DNA of 64,000 nucleotides. Origin: Thauera butanivorans NBRC 103042 (GTDB lineage: Bacteria; Pseudomonadota; Gammaproteobacteria; Burkholderiales; Rhodocyclaceae). A program made the translations under genes and the position numbers. Of the stretch, positions 38,481 to 47,689 are shown piece by piece (position 1 is the stretch's first letter; each line of letters begins with the position of its first letter). Under the pieces are notes generated by a model. The model was not told where the DNA came from. It saw nothing but the letters and a program-made list of their open reading frames with translations, and made no database searches. The DNA is taken from assembly GCF_001591165.1 (NCBI RefSeq), contig NZ_BCUG01000019.1:1-64000 (forward strand), read 5' to 3'.

Positions 38481-39293
38481 ATGAAAACCGACAACAAGGG
38501 CATCGAGCTGCAGGGCGCGATCTGGATGACGGTCGGCAGCGCCAATCTCGGCGGTCCGGGCCGCATCGAACTGCTGTCGAGGATCGCCGAATGCGGCTCC
38601 ATCACCGGCGCGGCCAAGGCCATCGGCATGAGCTACAAGGCCGCCTGGGACGCAATCGATGCGATGAACAACCTCGCCGGCGAACCGCTGGTCGAACGCC
38701 AGACCGGCGGCAAGGGCGGCGGCGGCACCAGGCTGACGCGCCGCGCCGAGCAACTGGTGGCGAACTTCCGTTTGATCGTGCAGGAGCATCGCCGCTTCAT
38801 CGAACATCTCAGCCGGCAGGCCGAAGGCATTGCCGACGATTACCTATTGATCAGGAGAATGAGCATGAAGACCAGCGCACGCAACGAATTCCTCGGCACC
38901 GTCCGCGAACTGAAGCGGGGAGCGGTGAATGACGAGGTCGAACTCGAAGTCGCCGGCGGGCAGCGCATCGTCGCCATCGTCACCCACGAGAGCAGCGAAA
39001 GCCTGGGGCTGCAGCCCGGCGCCGAAGCCTTCGCGCTGATCAAGGCCTCGTCGATCATCGTCGTCACCGACGAAGCCGGCGCCCGCTTCTCGGCCCGCAA
39101 CCGCCTGGCCGGCACGGTGTCGCGCGTGCAGCCCGGCGCGGTCAACACCGAAGTGGTGCTCGACCTGCCCGGCGGCGGCAGCGTCGCCGCCATCGTCACC
39201 AACGAGAGCGCCACCAATCTCGGCCTCGCCACCGGCAAGCCGGCCACCGCCATCTTCAAGGCATCGAGCGTGATCGTCGGCGTGCCTGCGTAA
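38481..39293 (+). CDS. modE: ModE, molybdate-dependent transcriptional regulator
   Basis: A protein of 270 aa. The N-terminal winged-helix domain has the LysR-like helix-turn-helix ITGAAKAIGMSYKAAWDAID and the family signature GGKGGGGTRLTRRAEQL. Two molbindin (Mop) repeats follow, each with NxFxGTVRELKRG-type and SARNRLAGTVSRVQPGAVN motifs that bind molybdate or tungstate at the dimer interface. ModE binds CGnTATATA-type dyads when loaded. Two such sites precede this operon, so a feedback circuit is likely. Full length, with no obvious defect. Confidence 0.93.
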   Translation: MKTDNKGIELQGAIWMTVGSANLGGPGRIELLSRIAECGSITGAAKAIGMSYKAAWDAIDAMNNLAGEPLVERQTGGKGGGGTRLTRRAEQLVANFRLIVQEHRRFIEHLSRQAEGIADDYLLIRRMSMKTSARNEFLGTVRELKRGAVNDEVELEVAGGQRIVAIVTHESSESLGLQPGAEAFALIKASSIIVVTDEAGARFSARNRLAGTVSRVQPGAVNTEVVLDLPGGGSVAAIVTNESATNLGLATGKPATAIFKASSVIVGVPA

Positions 39294-39306
39294 GCCGGGA
39301 GCCGAA

Positions 39307-40500
39307 TCAAGCCTTGCTGCCGCGCCTGCGCAGCAGCAAGGCCCGCATCGCCAAGCTGAACAGCATGCCGGCCGCCACCGTCAGCGCCAGCGGCGTCGCG
39401 CTGGCCTGCACGCTGTGGCCGACGATCATGCCGGCGCCGGCACCCAGCCCCATCTGCGCGAAGCCCATCATCGACGCCGCTGCGCCTGCCATCTTCGGGT
39501 AGCCCGCCAGGCCCAGCGCGGTGGCGTTCGGCAACAGCAGGCCGACCGCTGCGGTCACGCCCCACATCGGCCCCATCACCGCCGCCGGGTGATGCACGCC
39601 GGCCAGCGCCAGCACGGCCAGCAGCAGGCCGCTGGCCGCGCCCAGATACACGCCGCTGCGGATCAGCCAGTCCGCGCCCAGCCGCCGCGTCAGACGCGCC
39701 GACAGCGTGCTGCCGACGATGAAGCCGGTGACGTTGGCGCCGAAGGCGAGGCCCATCTGCTGCGGCGACATGCCGTACAGCTCGATATAGACGAAGGGCG
39801 AGCCGGAGATGAAGGCGAACAGCGAAGCAAAGGCACCGCAGCCGGTCAGCAGCGCGCCGCGATAAGTGCGGTCGGCCAGCAGCACGCCGTAGTTCGCCAG
39901 CATGCGCGACGGACGGATCGCGTGCGGATCGGGATGGCGGTTGGTCTCCTTCAGCACCTTCCACACCATGAAGCCGAGCGCCAGCCCGTACAGCGTCAGC
40001 ACGACGAAGGTCGAACGCCAGCCGAGATGGGCACTGAGCCAGCCGCCGAAGATCGGCGCCACCAGCGGCGCCAGCGCCGTGGCGGTCGACACGTGCGACA
40101 GCACCCGTGCCGCCTCCTGCGGGCCATAGACGTCGCGCACCACCGCACGCCCCAGCACCGGGCCGACGCAGGCGCCGAAGGCCTGCACCAGCCGCGCCAG
40201 GATCAAGGTTCCGATCGTCGGCGCCAGCGCGCAGGCCGCCGACGACAGCACGAACAGCGCCGACCCCCACAGCATCACCGGCCGCCGGCCGAAGCGGTCC
40301 GACAGCGGGCCGATCAGCAGCTGGCCCAGGCCGAAACCCAGCAGATAGACCGACAGCGTGAGCTGGGCGCCGGCGGTGTCCGTGCCCAGCGCCCGCGCGA
40401 TCGCAGGCAGGGCCGGCAGGTAGAAGTCGGTCGACAAGGGGCCGATCGAGGTCAGCGCGACGATCAGGACGGCAAGCAGCAGGCTGTGTTGTACGGGCAT
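39307..40500 (-). CDS. Bcr/CflA-family MFS drug exporter
   Basis: A protein of 397 aa with twelve predicted helices. Motif A is GPLSDRFGRRPVML after helix 2, and the N-terminal STDFYLPALPAIA is the Bcr/CflA (DHA1) signature. The family exports bicyclomycin, chloramphenicol, cysteine or sulfonamides; substrate here is not predictable. The start is the ATG at 40500, since longer in-frame sequence belongs to the intergenic hairpin and glcB. The 3' end faces modE and is only 13 nt from it, so the two genes converge. Confidence 0.9.
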   Translation of the reverse strand: MPVQHSLLLAVLIVALTSIGPLSTDFYLPALPAIARALGTDTAGAQLTLSVYLLGFGLGQLLIGPLSDRFGRRPVMLWGSALFVLSSAACALAPTIGTLILARLVQAFGACVGPVLGRAVVRDVYGPQEAARVLSHVSTATALAPLVAPIFGGWLSAHLGWRSTFVVLTLYGLALGFMVWKVLKETNRHPDPHAIRPSRMLANYGVLLADRTYRGALLTGCGAFASLFAFISGSPFVYIELYGMSPQQMGLAFGANVTGFIVGSTLSARLTRRLGADWLIRSGVYLGAASGLLLAVLALAGVHHPAAVMGPMWGVTAAVGLLLPNATALGLAGYPKMAGAAASMMGFAQMGLGAGAGMIVGHSVQASATPLALTVAAGMLFSLAMRALLLRRRGSKA

Positions 40501-40523
40501 GGAAAATCGTGGTCGGAAATGCA

Positions 40524-40547
40524 AGCGCCGGCCCTGAGGCCGGCGCT
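40524..40547 (-). terminator. Hairpin downstream of malate synthase G
   Basis: AGCGCCGGCC (40524-40533) and GGCCGGCGCT (40538-40547) form a perfect 10-bp stem with loop CTGA. On the minus strand it follows glcB by 45 nt and is followed by TTGCATTT, a weak U-tract. A good candidate intrinsic terminator separating glcB from the MFS gene. Confidence 0.65.
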
Positions 40548-40592
40548 CATCGATCGATGCCGGCAGCTTCAGCCGCCGGCCCGATCCACTGC

Positions 40593-42776
40593 TCAGGCGC
40601 CCTGCTTCGCCTTGAACACCTGGCGGTAGTGGTGCAGCAGCGGTTCGGTGTAGCCGCTGGGCTGGGCGCGGCCGTCGAAGATCAGCGCGCGGGCGGCCTG
40701 GTAGGCGATCGAGTCGTCGACGTTCGGCGCCATCGGGCGATAGGCCGGATCGCCGGCATTCTGGCCATCCACCACCGCGGCCATGCGGCGCAGCGTGGCA
40801 TCGACCTGCTCGGCGCTGACGATGCCGTGGCGCAGCCAGTTGGCGATGTGCTGGCTGGAGATGCGCAGCGTGGCGCGGTCTTCCATCAGGCCGACGTTGT
40901 TGATGTCGGGCACCTTCGAGCAGCCGACGCCCTGCTCCACCCAGCGCACCACGTAGCCGAGGATGCCCTGGCAGTTGTTGTCCAGTTCCTGCTGGCGTTC
41001 TTCCGCGCTCCAGTCGGCCTTGGCGGCGACCGGCACGGTCAGCAGGCCGGCCAGCAGCGCGTCGCGTTCGGCGGCGAGGTCGATCTTCTCCATTTCCTGC
41101 TGGATCGCGGCGACGTCGACCTGGTGGTAGTGCAGCGCGTGCAGCGTCGCGCCGGTCGGCGACGGCACCCAGGCGGTGTTGGCGCCGGCCTTCGGATGGG
41201 CGATCTTCTGTTCCAGCATCGCCGCCATCAGGTCGGGCATGGCCCACATCCCCTTGCCGATCTGGGCCTTGCCGCGCAGGCCGGCGGTCAGGCCGACCAG
41301 CACGTTGTTGCGCTCGTAGGCCTGGATCCAGGTGCTGGTCTTCATGTCGCCCTTGCGGATCATCGGGCCGGCTTCCATCGCGGTATGCATTTCGTCGCCG
41401 GTGCGGTCGAGGAAGCCGGTGTTGATGAAGACGACGCGGCTCCTGGCGGCGGCGATGCAGGCCATCAGGTTGACCGAGGTGCGGCGCTCCTCGTCCATGA
41501 TGCCCATCTTCATCGTGTGGCGCGGCAGGCCGAGCAGGTCCTCGATGCGGCTGAACAGTTCGTCGGCGAAGGCGACTTCGGCCGGGCCGTGCATCTTCGG
41601 CTTGACGATGTACGTGCTGCCGGTGCGCGAGTTGCCCTTGCGCGCGAGATCGTGCATCGAGATCAGCGTGGTGACGACGCCGTCCAGGATGCCTTCGGGA
41701 ATCTCGTGGCCTTCGCCGTCGATGATCGCCGGATTGGTCATCAGGTGGCCGACGTTGCGAATGAACAGCAGCGAGCGGCCGTGCAGGCGCAGGCTGCCGC
41801 CGTCGGGGGCGGTATATTCGCGGTCGGCGTTCAGGCGGCGGGTGATGGTCTTGTCGCCCTTCTGCACCTCTTCGGTCAGCGTGCCCTTCATCAGGCCCAG
41901 CCAGTTGCGATAGACGACGACCTTGTCGTCGGCATCGACCGCGGCGATGGAGTCTTCACAGTCCATGATGGTGGACACCGCGGCTTCCACGATCAGGTCG
42001 TTGATGCCCGCGGCGTCGGTCTTGCCGATGGCGCCGTTGCGGTCGATCTGGACGTCGATGTGCAGGCCGTGGTTCTTCAGCAGCACCGCGCTCGGCGCGG
42101 CGGCGCCGCCCTGGTAGCCGACGAACTTCTCAGGCTGCTGCAGGCCGACGGTGGAACCGTTTTTCAGCGTGACGGCGAGCTTGCCATCGACCACGGCGTA
42201 GGCGGTCGAATCGGCGTGCGAGCCGCCGGCCAGCGGCGCGGCCTGGTCGAGCACCTTGCGGGCGAAGGCGATCACCCTGGCGCCGCGCACCGGGTTGTAG
42301 CCCTTGGTGATCTCGGCACCGTCGGTCTGCGGGATGGCATCGGTGCCGTACAGCGCGTCGTACAGCGAGCCCCAGCGGGCATTGGCGGCGTTGAGCGCGT
42401 AGCGGGCGTTCATGACCGGCACCACCAACTGCGGGCCGGCCTGCGACGACAGTTCGCTATCGACGTTGGGAGTATCCACCTTCACGCCGGTCGGCTGCGG
42501 CAGCAGATAGCCGATCGATTCGAGGAAGGCACGGAAAGCGGCCATGTCGGTGATCGGGCCGGGATTGGCGCGATGCCACTTGTCCAGTTCGGTCTGCAGG
42601 CGATCGCGCTCGGCGAGCAGCGCGCGGTTCTTCGGAGCGAGATCGTGTACCAGCGCATCGAAGCCTTTCCAGAAGGCGGCGGCATCCACGCCCGTGCCCG
42701 GCAGGGCCTCTTCTTCGATGAAACGCTTCAGATTCGCAGCCACCTGAAGGCGATGGCAGTTCACTCTCTCGGTCAT
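40593..42776 (-). CDS. glcB: Malate synthase G
   Basis: A protein of 727 aa. It condenses glyoxylate with acetyl-CoA to malate, closing the glyoxylate or glycolate pathway. Characteristic elements are [45 protein letters not shown] and [13 protein letters not shown], with the catalytic Arg and Asp/Glu residues conserved. The length matches GlcB (about 723). The start at MTERVN is preferred because GAGAG lies about 11 nt before it; an in-frame ATG 7 codons upstream has no ribosome site. The enzyme is monomeric and cytosolic. Confidence 0.96.
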   Translation of the reverse strand: MTERVNCHRLQVAANLKRFIEEEALPGTGVDAAAFWKGFDALVHDLAPKNRALLAERDRLQTELDKWHRANPGPITDMAAFRAFLESIGYLLPQPTGVKVDTPNVDSELSSQAGPQLVVPVMNARYALNAANARWGSLYDALYGTDAIPQTDGAEITKGYNPVRGARVIAFARKVLDQAAPLAGGSHADSTAYAVVDGKLAVTLKNGSTVGLQQPEKFVGYQGGAAAPSAVLLKNHGLHIDVQIDRNGAIGKTDAAGINDLIVEAAVSTIMDCEDSIAAVDADDKVVVYRNWLGLMKGTLTEEVQKGDKTITRRLNADREYTAPDGGSLRLHGRSLLFIRNVGHLMTNPAIIDGEGHEIPEGILDGVVTTLISMHDLARKGNSRTGSTYIVKPKMHGPAEVAFADELFSRIEDLLGLPRHTMKMGIMDEERRTSVNLMACIAAARSRVVFINTGFLDRTGDEMHTAMEAGPMIRKGDMKTSTWIQAYERNNVLVGLTAGLRGKAQIGKGMWAMPDLMAAMLEQKIAHPKAGANTAWVPSPTGATLHALHYHQVDVAAIQQEMEKIDLAAERDALLAGLLTVPVAAKADWSAEERQQELDNNCQGILGYVVRWVEQGVGCSKVPDINNVGLMEDRATLRISSQHIANWLRHGIVSAEQVDATLRRMAAVVDGQNAGDPAYRPMAPNVDDSIAYQAARALIFDGRAQPSGYTEPLLHHYRQVFKAKQGA

Positions 42777-43013
42777 GTTGTACGCACTCTCTGGCATGAT
42801 TCATGGGAACCCGGGCGCAGCACTCATGCAACGCGGGCGACCGCGAGGATGCGACCGATTTACGCTCCGGTCAAGGCCAACGCGCAAAAGTCCTCTATAA
42901 GACCTGAGATATACCTGCCCGGCCCCCATCGGCAGGATGGTGCCGAAGCTCATCGACACGCATGTGCTTCACCTGGCGGACGCCAGGAGACGAACCGATT
43001 GGAGAAACAGGGA

Positions 43014-43409
43014 ATGCCCAGTCCGACACTCACCAGGCACCAGACGCTGGTGTTGAATGCGCTGCAGCGTGCCAAGGAGCCGACCAGCGCGTATGCGCTG
43101 CTCGAGCAGCTCCGCGACGAGGGGATCAAGGCTCCACCGCAGGTCTATCGGGCGCTGGACAAACTGGTCAGTTGCGGACTCGCCCACAAGCTGGACAGCC
43201 TCAACGCCTTCGTCGCCTGTGCGCATCCGCACGAGCATGAGCATGACCTGGTCGCCTTTGCAATCTGCAAGCGCTGCGGATCGGTGCAGGAATTCGCCGA
43301 TCACGCCATCGAGCAGCACCTGACGGATTTGTCGCAGGCCCACGCATTCAGGATGGAAAGCGCCATCGTCGAAATCCGCGGCATCTGCGGGAACTGCCCG
43401 ACGGCCTGA
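43014..43409 (+). CDS. zur: Zur-like Fur-family zinc regulator
   Basis: A protein of 131 aa. Winged-helix N-terminal half (TSAYALLEQLRDEGIKAPPQVYRALDKL), then the Fur-family His/Asp metal loop HPHEHEHD and two Cys pairs, CKRCG and CGNC, for structural zinc. The Zur subtype is favoured because the next gene is a COG0523 GTPase behind a perfect Zur box and then a zinc-independent L36. Fur or Mur subtypes are less consistent with that context. The ATG follows GGAGAAACAGGGA, a reasonable ribosome site. Confidence 0.88.
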   Translation: MPSPTLTRHQTLVLNALQRAKEPTSAYALLEQLRDEGIKAPPQVYRALDKLVSCGLAHKLDSLNAFVACAHPHEHEHDLVAFAICKRCGSVQEFADHAIEQHLTDLSQAHAFRMESAIVEIRGICGNCPTA

Positions 43410-43480
43410 GGGCCGACTTCCACCCCCTGCCGCTGGCGAAGCCTCCGCCCGGAGGTATGCACGCTCGTTGAAACGCCTTT

Positions 43481-43495
43481 TGTTATATTATAACA
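43481..43495. promoter_or_regulatory. Zur box TGTTATATTATAACA
   Basis: A perfect inverted repeat TGTTATA-T-TATAACA, 33 nt before the COG0523 GTPase gene. It matches the core of the proteobacterial Zur consensus GTTATAnTATAAC exactly. Binding by the adjacent Zur would shut off the GTPase-L36-receptor genes when zinc is plentiful. Confidence 0.85.
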
Positions 43496-43528
43496 TAACC
43501 GATCGCGCTTTTACTGAATTGACGAGCA

Positions 43529-44743
43529 ATGAACGCAGACCTTTCCCAGCCGCAACAGAAAAAACTGCCGGTGACCGTGCTCTCGGGCTTCCTCGGCGCC
43601 GGCAAGACCACCTTGCTGAACCACATCCTGCACAACCGTGAAGGACGCAGGGTCGCGGTCATCGTCAACGACATGTCCGAGGTCAATATCGACGCCGCGC
43701 TGGTTCGCAACGGCGGCGCCGAACTGTCCCGTACCGACGAGAAGCTGGTCGAGATGAGCAATGGCTGCATCTGCTGCACCCTGCGCGAAGACCTGTTGGT
43801 CGAAGTCGAACGCCTCGCCCGCGATGGGAGCTTCGACCAGTTGGTGATCGAATCCACCGGCATCTCCGAACCCTTGCCGGTCGCCGAGACCTTTACCTTC
43901 GAAGGCGAGGACGGACGCTGCCTCAACGACCTGGCGCAGCTGGACACGATGGTCACGGTGGTCGACGCCCGCAACTTCCTGCACGACTACGGCTCGCGCG
44001 ACAGCCTGCAGACACGCGGCGAGTCGCTCGGGGCGGAGGACCGCCGTACCGTGGTCGATCTGCTGATCGAGCAGGTCGAATTCTGCGACGTCATCGTGCT
44101 CAACAAGATCGATCTGGTCGGCGCCGAGGAACGCGAACGCCTGATGGCCATCCTGCGTGGCCTGAACCCGCGCGCCCGCATCGAAGTCGCCGAGTTCGGC
44201 AAGGTGGCGCTGGATCGCGTGCTGAACACCGGCCTGTTCGACTTCGCCGCCGCCGCCCAGGCGCCGGGCTGGCTGCAGGAAATGCGTGGCACGCATGTGC
44301 CCGAGACCGACGAATATGGCATCGGCAGCTTCGTCTACTGCGCCCGCCGCCCCTTCCATCCCGAACGCTTCTTCGCCTGGATCGAGGACGAGTGGCCCGG
44401 TGTGGTGCGCTCCAAAGGCTTCTTCTGGCTCGCCAGCCACCCGTCGATGGTCGGCTCCTGGTCACAGGCAGGCGCCGTGGCACGCCATGGCGTGGCCGGC
44501 TACTGGTGGGCCTCGGCACCGCCGGAGCACTGGCCGCAAGACCCCGAAGCCGTGGCCGCGATCAAGCAGCACTGGGACAAGGAAGTCGGCGACGCCCGCC
44601 AGGAAATCGTGCTGATCGGCATGGACATGGACGAGGCGGCACTGCGCACACGCTTCGACTCCTGTCTGTTGACCGACGAAGAGATGGCACTCGGGCCGCA
44701 GGCGTGGACAGGCTGGCACAACCCTTTCCCGAATTGGCCCTGA
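43529..44743 (+). CDS. zigA: COG0523 GTPase (ZigA-like zinc metallochaperone)
   Basis: A protein of 404 aa. Walker A is [11 protein letters not shown] (near residue 20), the CxCC metal motif is NGCICCTLR, the Mg site is in IESTGISEP and the guanine specificity motif is NKID. A CobW C-terminal domain follows ([12 protein letters not shown]). Zur-controlled members deliver zinc to clients during starvation. The Zur box directly upstream supports that subclass over the cobalamin or nitrile-hydratase ones. It reads into the L36 gene region after a 119-nt gap. Confidence 0.9.
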   Translation: MNADLSQPQQKKLPVTVLSGFLGAGKTTLLNHILHNREGRRVAVIVNDMSEVNIDAALVRNGGAELSRTDEKLVEMSNGCICCTLREDLLVEVERLARDGSFDQLVIESTGISEPLPVAETFTFEGEDGRCLNDLAQLDTMVTVVDARNFLHDYGSRDSLQTRGESLGAEDRRTVVDLLIEQVEFCDVIVLNKIDLVGAEERERLMAILRGLNPRARIEVAEFGKVALDRVLNTGLFDFAAAAQAPGWLQEMRGTHVPETDEYGIGSFVYCARRPFHPERFFAWIEDEWPGVVRSKGFFWLASHPSMVGSWSQAGAVARHGVAGYWWASAPPEHWPQDPEAVAAIKQHWDKEVGDARQEIVLIGMDMDEAALRTRFDSCLLTDEEMALGPQAWTGWHNPFPNWP

Positions 44744-44862
44744 ACGCACTTCCATAGCGCCAGGAGCAGGCCACGCGCGTGCAACGGCACGGTCCTCCCT
44801 TCGCCGGCAACAAGACTCCAACCCGTTCCATTCAATCCATCCAGCAGGAAGGAGGTTGTCCC

Positions 44863-45012
44863 ATGCAAGTTCTGTCATCCCTCAAGGAAGCCAAGAACCG
44901 TCACCGCGACTGCCAGATCGTCCGCCGCCGCGGCCGCCTGTACGTCATCTGCAAGAGCAACCCGCGCTTCAAGGCGCGCCAGGGCTGCGCGAAGAACAAG
45001 CACAAGGGCTGA
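44863..45012 (+). CDS. rpmJ2: Zinc-independent ribosomal protein L36 paralogue (YkgO type)
   Basis: A protein of 49 aa: [20 protein letters not shown] then [17 protein letters not shown]. The canonical L36 zinc ribbon uses C-x2-C early; here the first Cys is replaced, leaving a C-minus form that does not need zinc. Such paralogues replace zinc-binding L36 in ribosomes during zinc starvation and are Zur targets. A very strong AAGGAGG ribosome site sits 7 nt before the ATG. Its place between zigA and a TonB receptor fits a zinc-starvation operon. Confidence 0.93.
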   Translation: MQVLSSLKEAKNRHRDCQIVRRRGRLYVICKSNPRFKARQGCAKNKHKG

Positions 45013-45062
45013 ACCCCGGCCCAGCGCCGGAAGCCGTCGGATCAGGCCGGAACAAGGAAAGG

Positions 45063-47041
45063 ATGTCGAAGATGGATGTGAATCGTGGAATCGCCAGGGC
45101 CTGCCTGCTCGCGCTGGCGGCATCGGGCAGCAATGCCTGGGCCCAGGCATTGCTGCCGCGCACAACAGCGCAGACAAGCGTGAAACAGTCGCTGCCCTGC
45201 CATCCATCGTCGTCATCGCCACCGCCTCGGCACGGGAGGTAGCCGATGCACCCGCCAGCGTTGCCGTGATCGACGGCGAATCTCTTCGCCAGCGTCCCGT
45301 CAATGACCTCGCCGATGCCGTGCGCAACTCGCCCGGCATCGGCCTGGACGATCTCGGCATGGGGCGGCGCGGCATTTCGATCCGCGGCATGAGCTCCGAA
45401 CACACACTGATGCTGATCGACGGCCAGCGCATCAACTCCTCTGGATCGGCCATCGCTCATTCGGATTTCGAACTCGGCTGGGTGCCGACGGAAGCCATCG
45501 AGCGCGTGGAAGTGGTGCGGGGCCCGATCTCCTCGCTGTATGGCTCCGAAGCGCTCGGCGGCGTGGTCAACATCATCACCCGTTCCGCCACCGACCGCTG
45601 GCGCGGCTCCGTCAGCACCCAGGCGCTAATCAACGACCACAGCCTGGACGGCAATCAGTACAAGGGCGGCTTCTACGTCAGCGGGCCGCTGCTGCCGGGC
45701 ACTCTGGGTTTCAAGGCCTGGGGCGAATACCGCCACCGCGACGCCTTGCGCGACGAGGCCAATACCATGCTGACCGCACTCGACGACCAGCGCGCAAAGA
45801 CAGGGCACCTCGGGCTGAGCTGGACACCAGACGAGCGCCAGCGCATCGATCTCTCGGTCGATGCCGGCAACGAGGAACTGGACGGCGTGCGCGGCGCTTC
45901 GGGAAGAGCGATCTACCGCAGCGAAAACGAAGTCCAGCGCCGCCGCTACGCCCTCACTCACGCCGGCAACTGGAGCTGGGGCGACAGCCAGCTCAGACTG
46001 TATCGCAGCACGCTCGACCGCAAGGCCTGGCGCAGCGACGGCGCCACCGGTCCGAACCGCTTCGTCGACACCGTGCTCGACGGCCGGATCGGTTTCATCG
46101 CGGGCGAAGCCCACAAGCTCACCTTCGGCCTCGAAACCCGGCGCGAGAGCCTGGAGGATCCGAGCGTCAACCGCTCCGGCAAGAAGGCGCTGAACCATCA
46201 TGCGCTCTTCGCCCAGGACGAGATCCTGCTGGGCGAGCGTTGGGAGCTGGTGCTGGGCAGCCGCTTCGACCACCACGAGGACTTCGGCTGGGAAACCAGT
46301 CCGCGCGCCTATCTGCTGTTCCGCCCCGACGACGCACTGACCTTGAAGGCTGGCGTCGGCCGCGGTTTCAAGGCGCCCACGCTGAAGCAGCTCTCGCCCG
46401 AATTCGAGTCCCGCGCCGCCATGGGCGGGCGCGGCATCATCCGCGGCAACCCGGAGCTGGAGCCCGAAACCAACCGCTCATTCGAGCTCGGCGCGGCCTA
46501 CGAGCTCGGCCGCTGGTCGGCCAGCGCCACGGTGTTCCGCAACGACGTCCGCAACCTGATCGAAACCGTGCGGCAGCTCACCTGCTCCGAACGCGGGCGC
46601 GTCTGCCTGAACTACGAGAACGTCTCCCGGGTGCGGCTGCAAGGCCTGGAGCTGACGGCAGCGGCGGATCTGGCCGCGTTGTGGCGGCTGGAAGCCAACT
46701 ACACCTGGCTGGACGCACGCGACCTCAGCAACGACGAGCGCCTCGCCGACCGTTCCCGCCACCGTGCCAACCTCACGCTGGCCTGGGCACCGCAGGACCG
46801 GCTCGCCACCCGCGTGCGAGCGGAATACGTCGGCTCGCAGTACCGTTCGGCTACCCTGGGCGAGCGCCCGGGCTACACCCTGGTGCACTGGTATGTGGAC
46901 TACGAGCTGAAGTCCGGCCTCAGCCTGCACGCCGGCATCGAGAACCTGAGCGACAAGCGCCTGGGCAACGACGATGCCGATCTTTACGGCCGGGCGGACG
47001 AAGGGCGGCGTTACTTCGCCGGCCTGAGCGCCAGCTTCTGA
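45063..47041 (+). pseudogene. TonB-dependent receptor of the zinc locus (ZnuD-like), apparent frameshift
   Basis: From ATG 45063 a signal peptide (MSKMDVNRGIARACLLALAA, ending NAWAQ) is read in one frame. The mature receptor continues in another frame from about 45140: TVAALPSIVVIATASAREV, then plug motifs DLADAVRNSPGIGLDD and GPISSLYGSEALGGVVNII, and a barrel ending in YFAGLSASF. One missing base near GCATTGCT (about 45146) would restore the reading. It is either a true frameshift or an assembly error. The body is otherwise intact (about 590 aa). Likely role: zinc uptake under Zur control. Confidence 0.75.
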
Positions 47042-47342
47042 TGCCGGCACTGCGTCTGTTTCGGGAACCGTACACGTCGGGGTCCGGACTGGGTTGGCTC
47101 CCCAACTCCATCACGAAGCCCATGGTCAAACGGAGGGCTGACAGTGCGTTATCCAACTCCGATACCCGGTCGGCCACGCCCGCCGCATAGATCTCCACCG
47201 CGGTCCCTGAGAACGTCTCTCCGCCTGACCGCAGTTCGGTCAATCCTTTGAGCAGATAGGTCTGCAGGTGAGGCATCAGCACCTGAAGACCCGGGTGGTC
47301 AATCAGTCCACGTCGGTGAACCTGGTTGTTGTCTGTACTCAT
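46920..47342 (-). pseudogene. Unknown small protein, 3' end lost into the receptor gene
   Basis: The ATG at 47342 has a GAGG ribosome site and about 95 plausible residues, including RRGLIDHPGLQVLMPHLQTY and GTAVEIYAAGVADRVSELDN, which look like a folded helical protein. Downstream the frame enters the antisense of the TonB receptor and becomes Arg-rich nonsense. So the gene seems to have lost its natural end. The start overlaps the stop of another small reading frame (ATGA), suggesting a former operon. I do not recognise the family. Confidence 0.45.
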
Positions 47343-47507
47343 CGCACCTCGCGTCCGTTGTCTGTCACGAATTGACCACTGCCAACAGTCTGCCGCAACG
47401 ACATCAGAACCGACAGTGCGGCGTCGTTTTCACTGCCCTCAGCCAGACCGCCGTGCGATCGCCCCAACGACATCCATCGCGATGACCAGCAACAGGCCCA
47501 CTTTCAT
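47339..47507 (-). pseudogene. Unknown small membrane-type protein, frameshifted
   Basis: From ATG 47507 (AGGAAAG ribosome site) a short hydrophobic N-terminus MKVGLLLVIAMDVVGAIARR is read, ending at a stop at 47439. In another frame the text continues as GLAEGSENDAALSVLMSLRQ to a TGA at 47339-47341 that overlaps the next gene start. One base change would join both parts into a ~55-residue protein translationally coupled to the next. Identity unknown. Confidence 0.4.
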
Positions 47508-47624
47508 TGCCACTTTCCTCACCTCACAAGACATTTGCCGACAGCAGTGATCGGCGCCCGTTGTGAAGAGAATCCCGATCAGGGCGGTACACGTCCCGAT
47601 CCGGGGAATCGCGGCCCTCCATTT
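47508..47624. other. Interval before the siderophore receptor gene
   Basis: A short region between the decayed minus-strand genes and the Fur box; no coding signal seen. It presumably holds the upstream promoter elements of the receptor gene. Confidence 0.4.
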
Positions 47625-47643
47625 AAATATGATTCTCATTCCC
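47625..47643 (+). promoter_or_regulatory. Candidate Fur box upstream of the siderophore receptor
   Basis: AAATATGATTCTCATTCCC matches the Fur consensus GATAATGATAATCATTATC at 12 of 19 positions, including the TGAT and TCATT cores. It is about 45 nt before the receptor ATG, in an AT-rich stretch. Iron-dependent repression is inferred. Confidence 0.65.
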
Positions 47644-47689
47644 ATAAGAAATCAAATGTCGTCATCTTGCACGACGAAAGGAACTGTTC

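Noticed and set aside
40509-43409. Long plus-strand frame running through the malate synthase region into zur
   Set aside because: Only the last 131 codons look like a protein (Zur). The rest is antisense to glcB and was excluded by starting at the ATG at 43014.
43481-43495. ModE box upstream of zigA
   Set aside because: It contains TTATAT like a ModE arm but is a compact 15-bp dyad that fits the Zur core exactly, and the neighbours are zinc genes.
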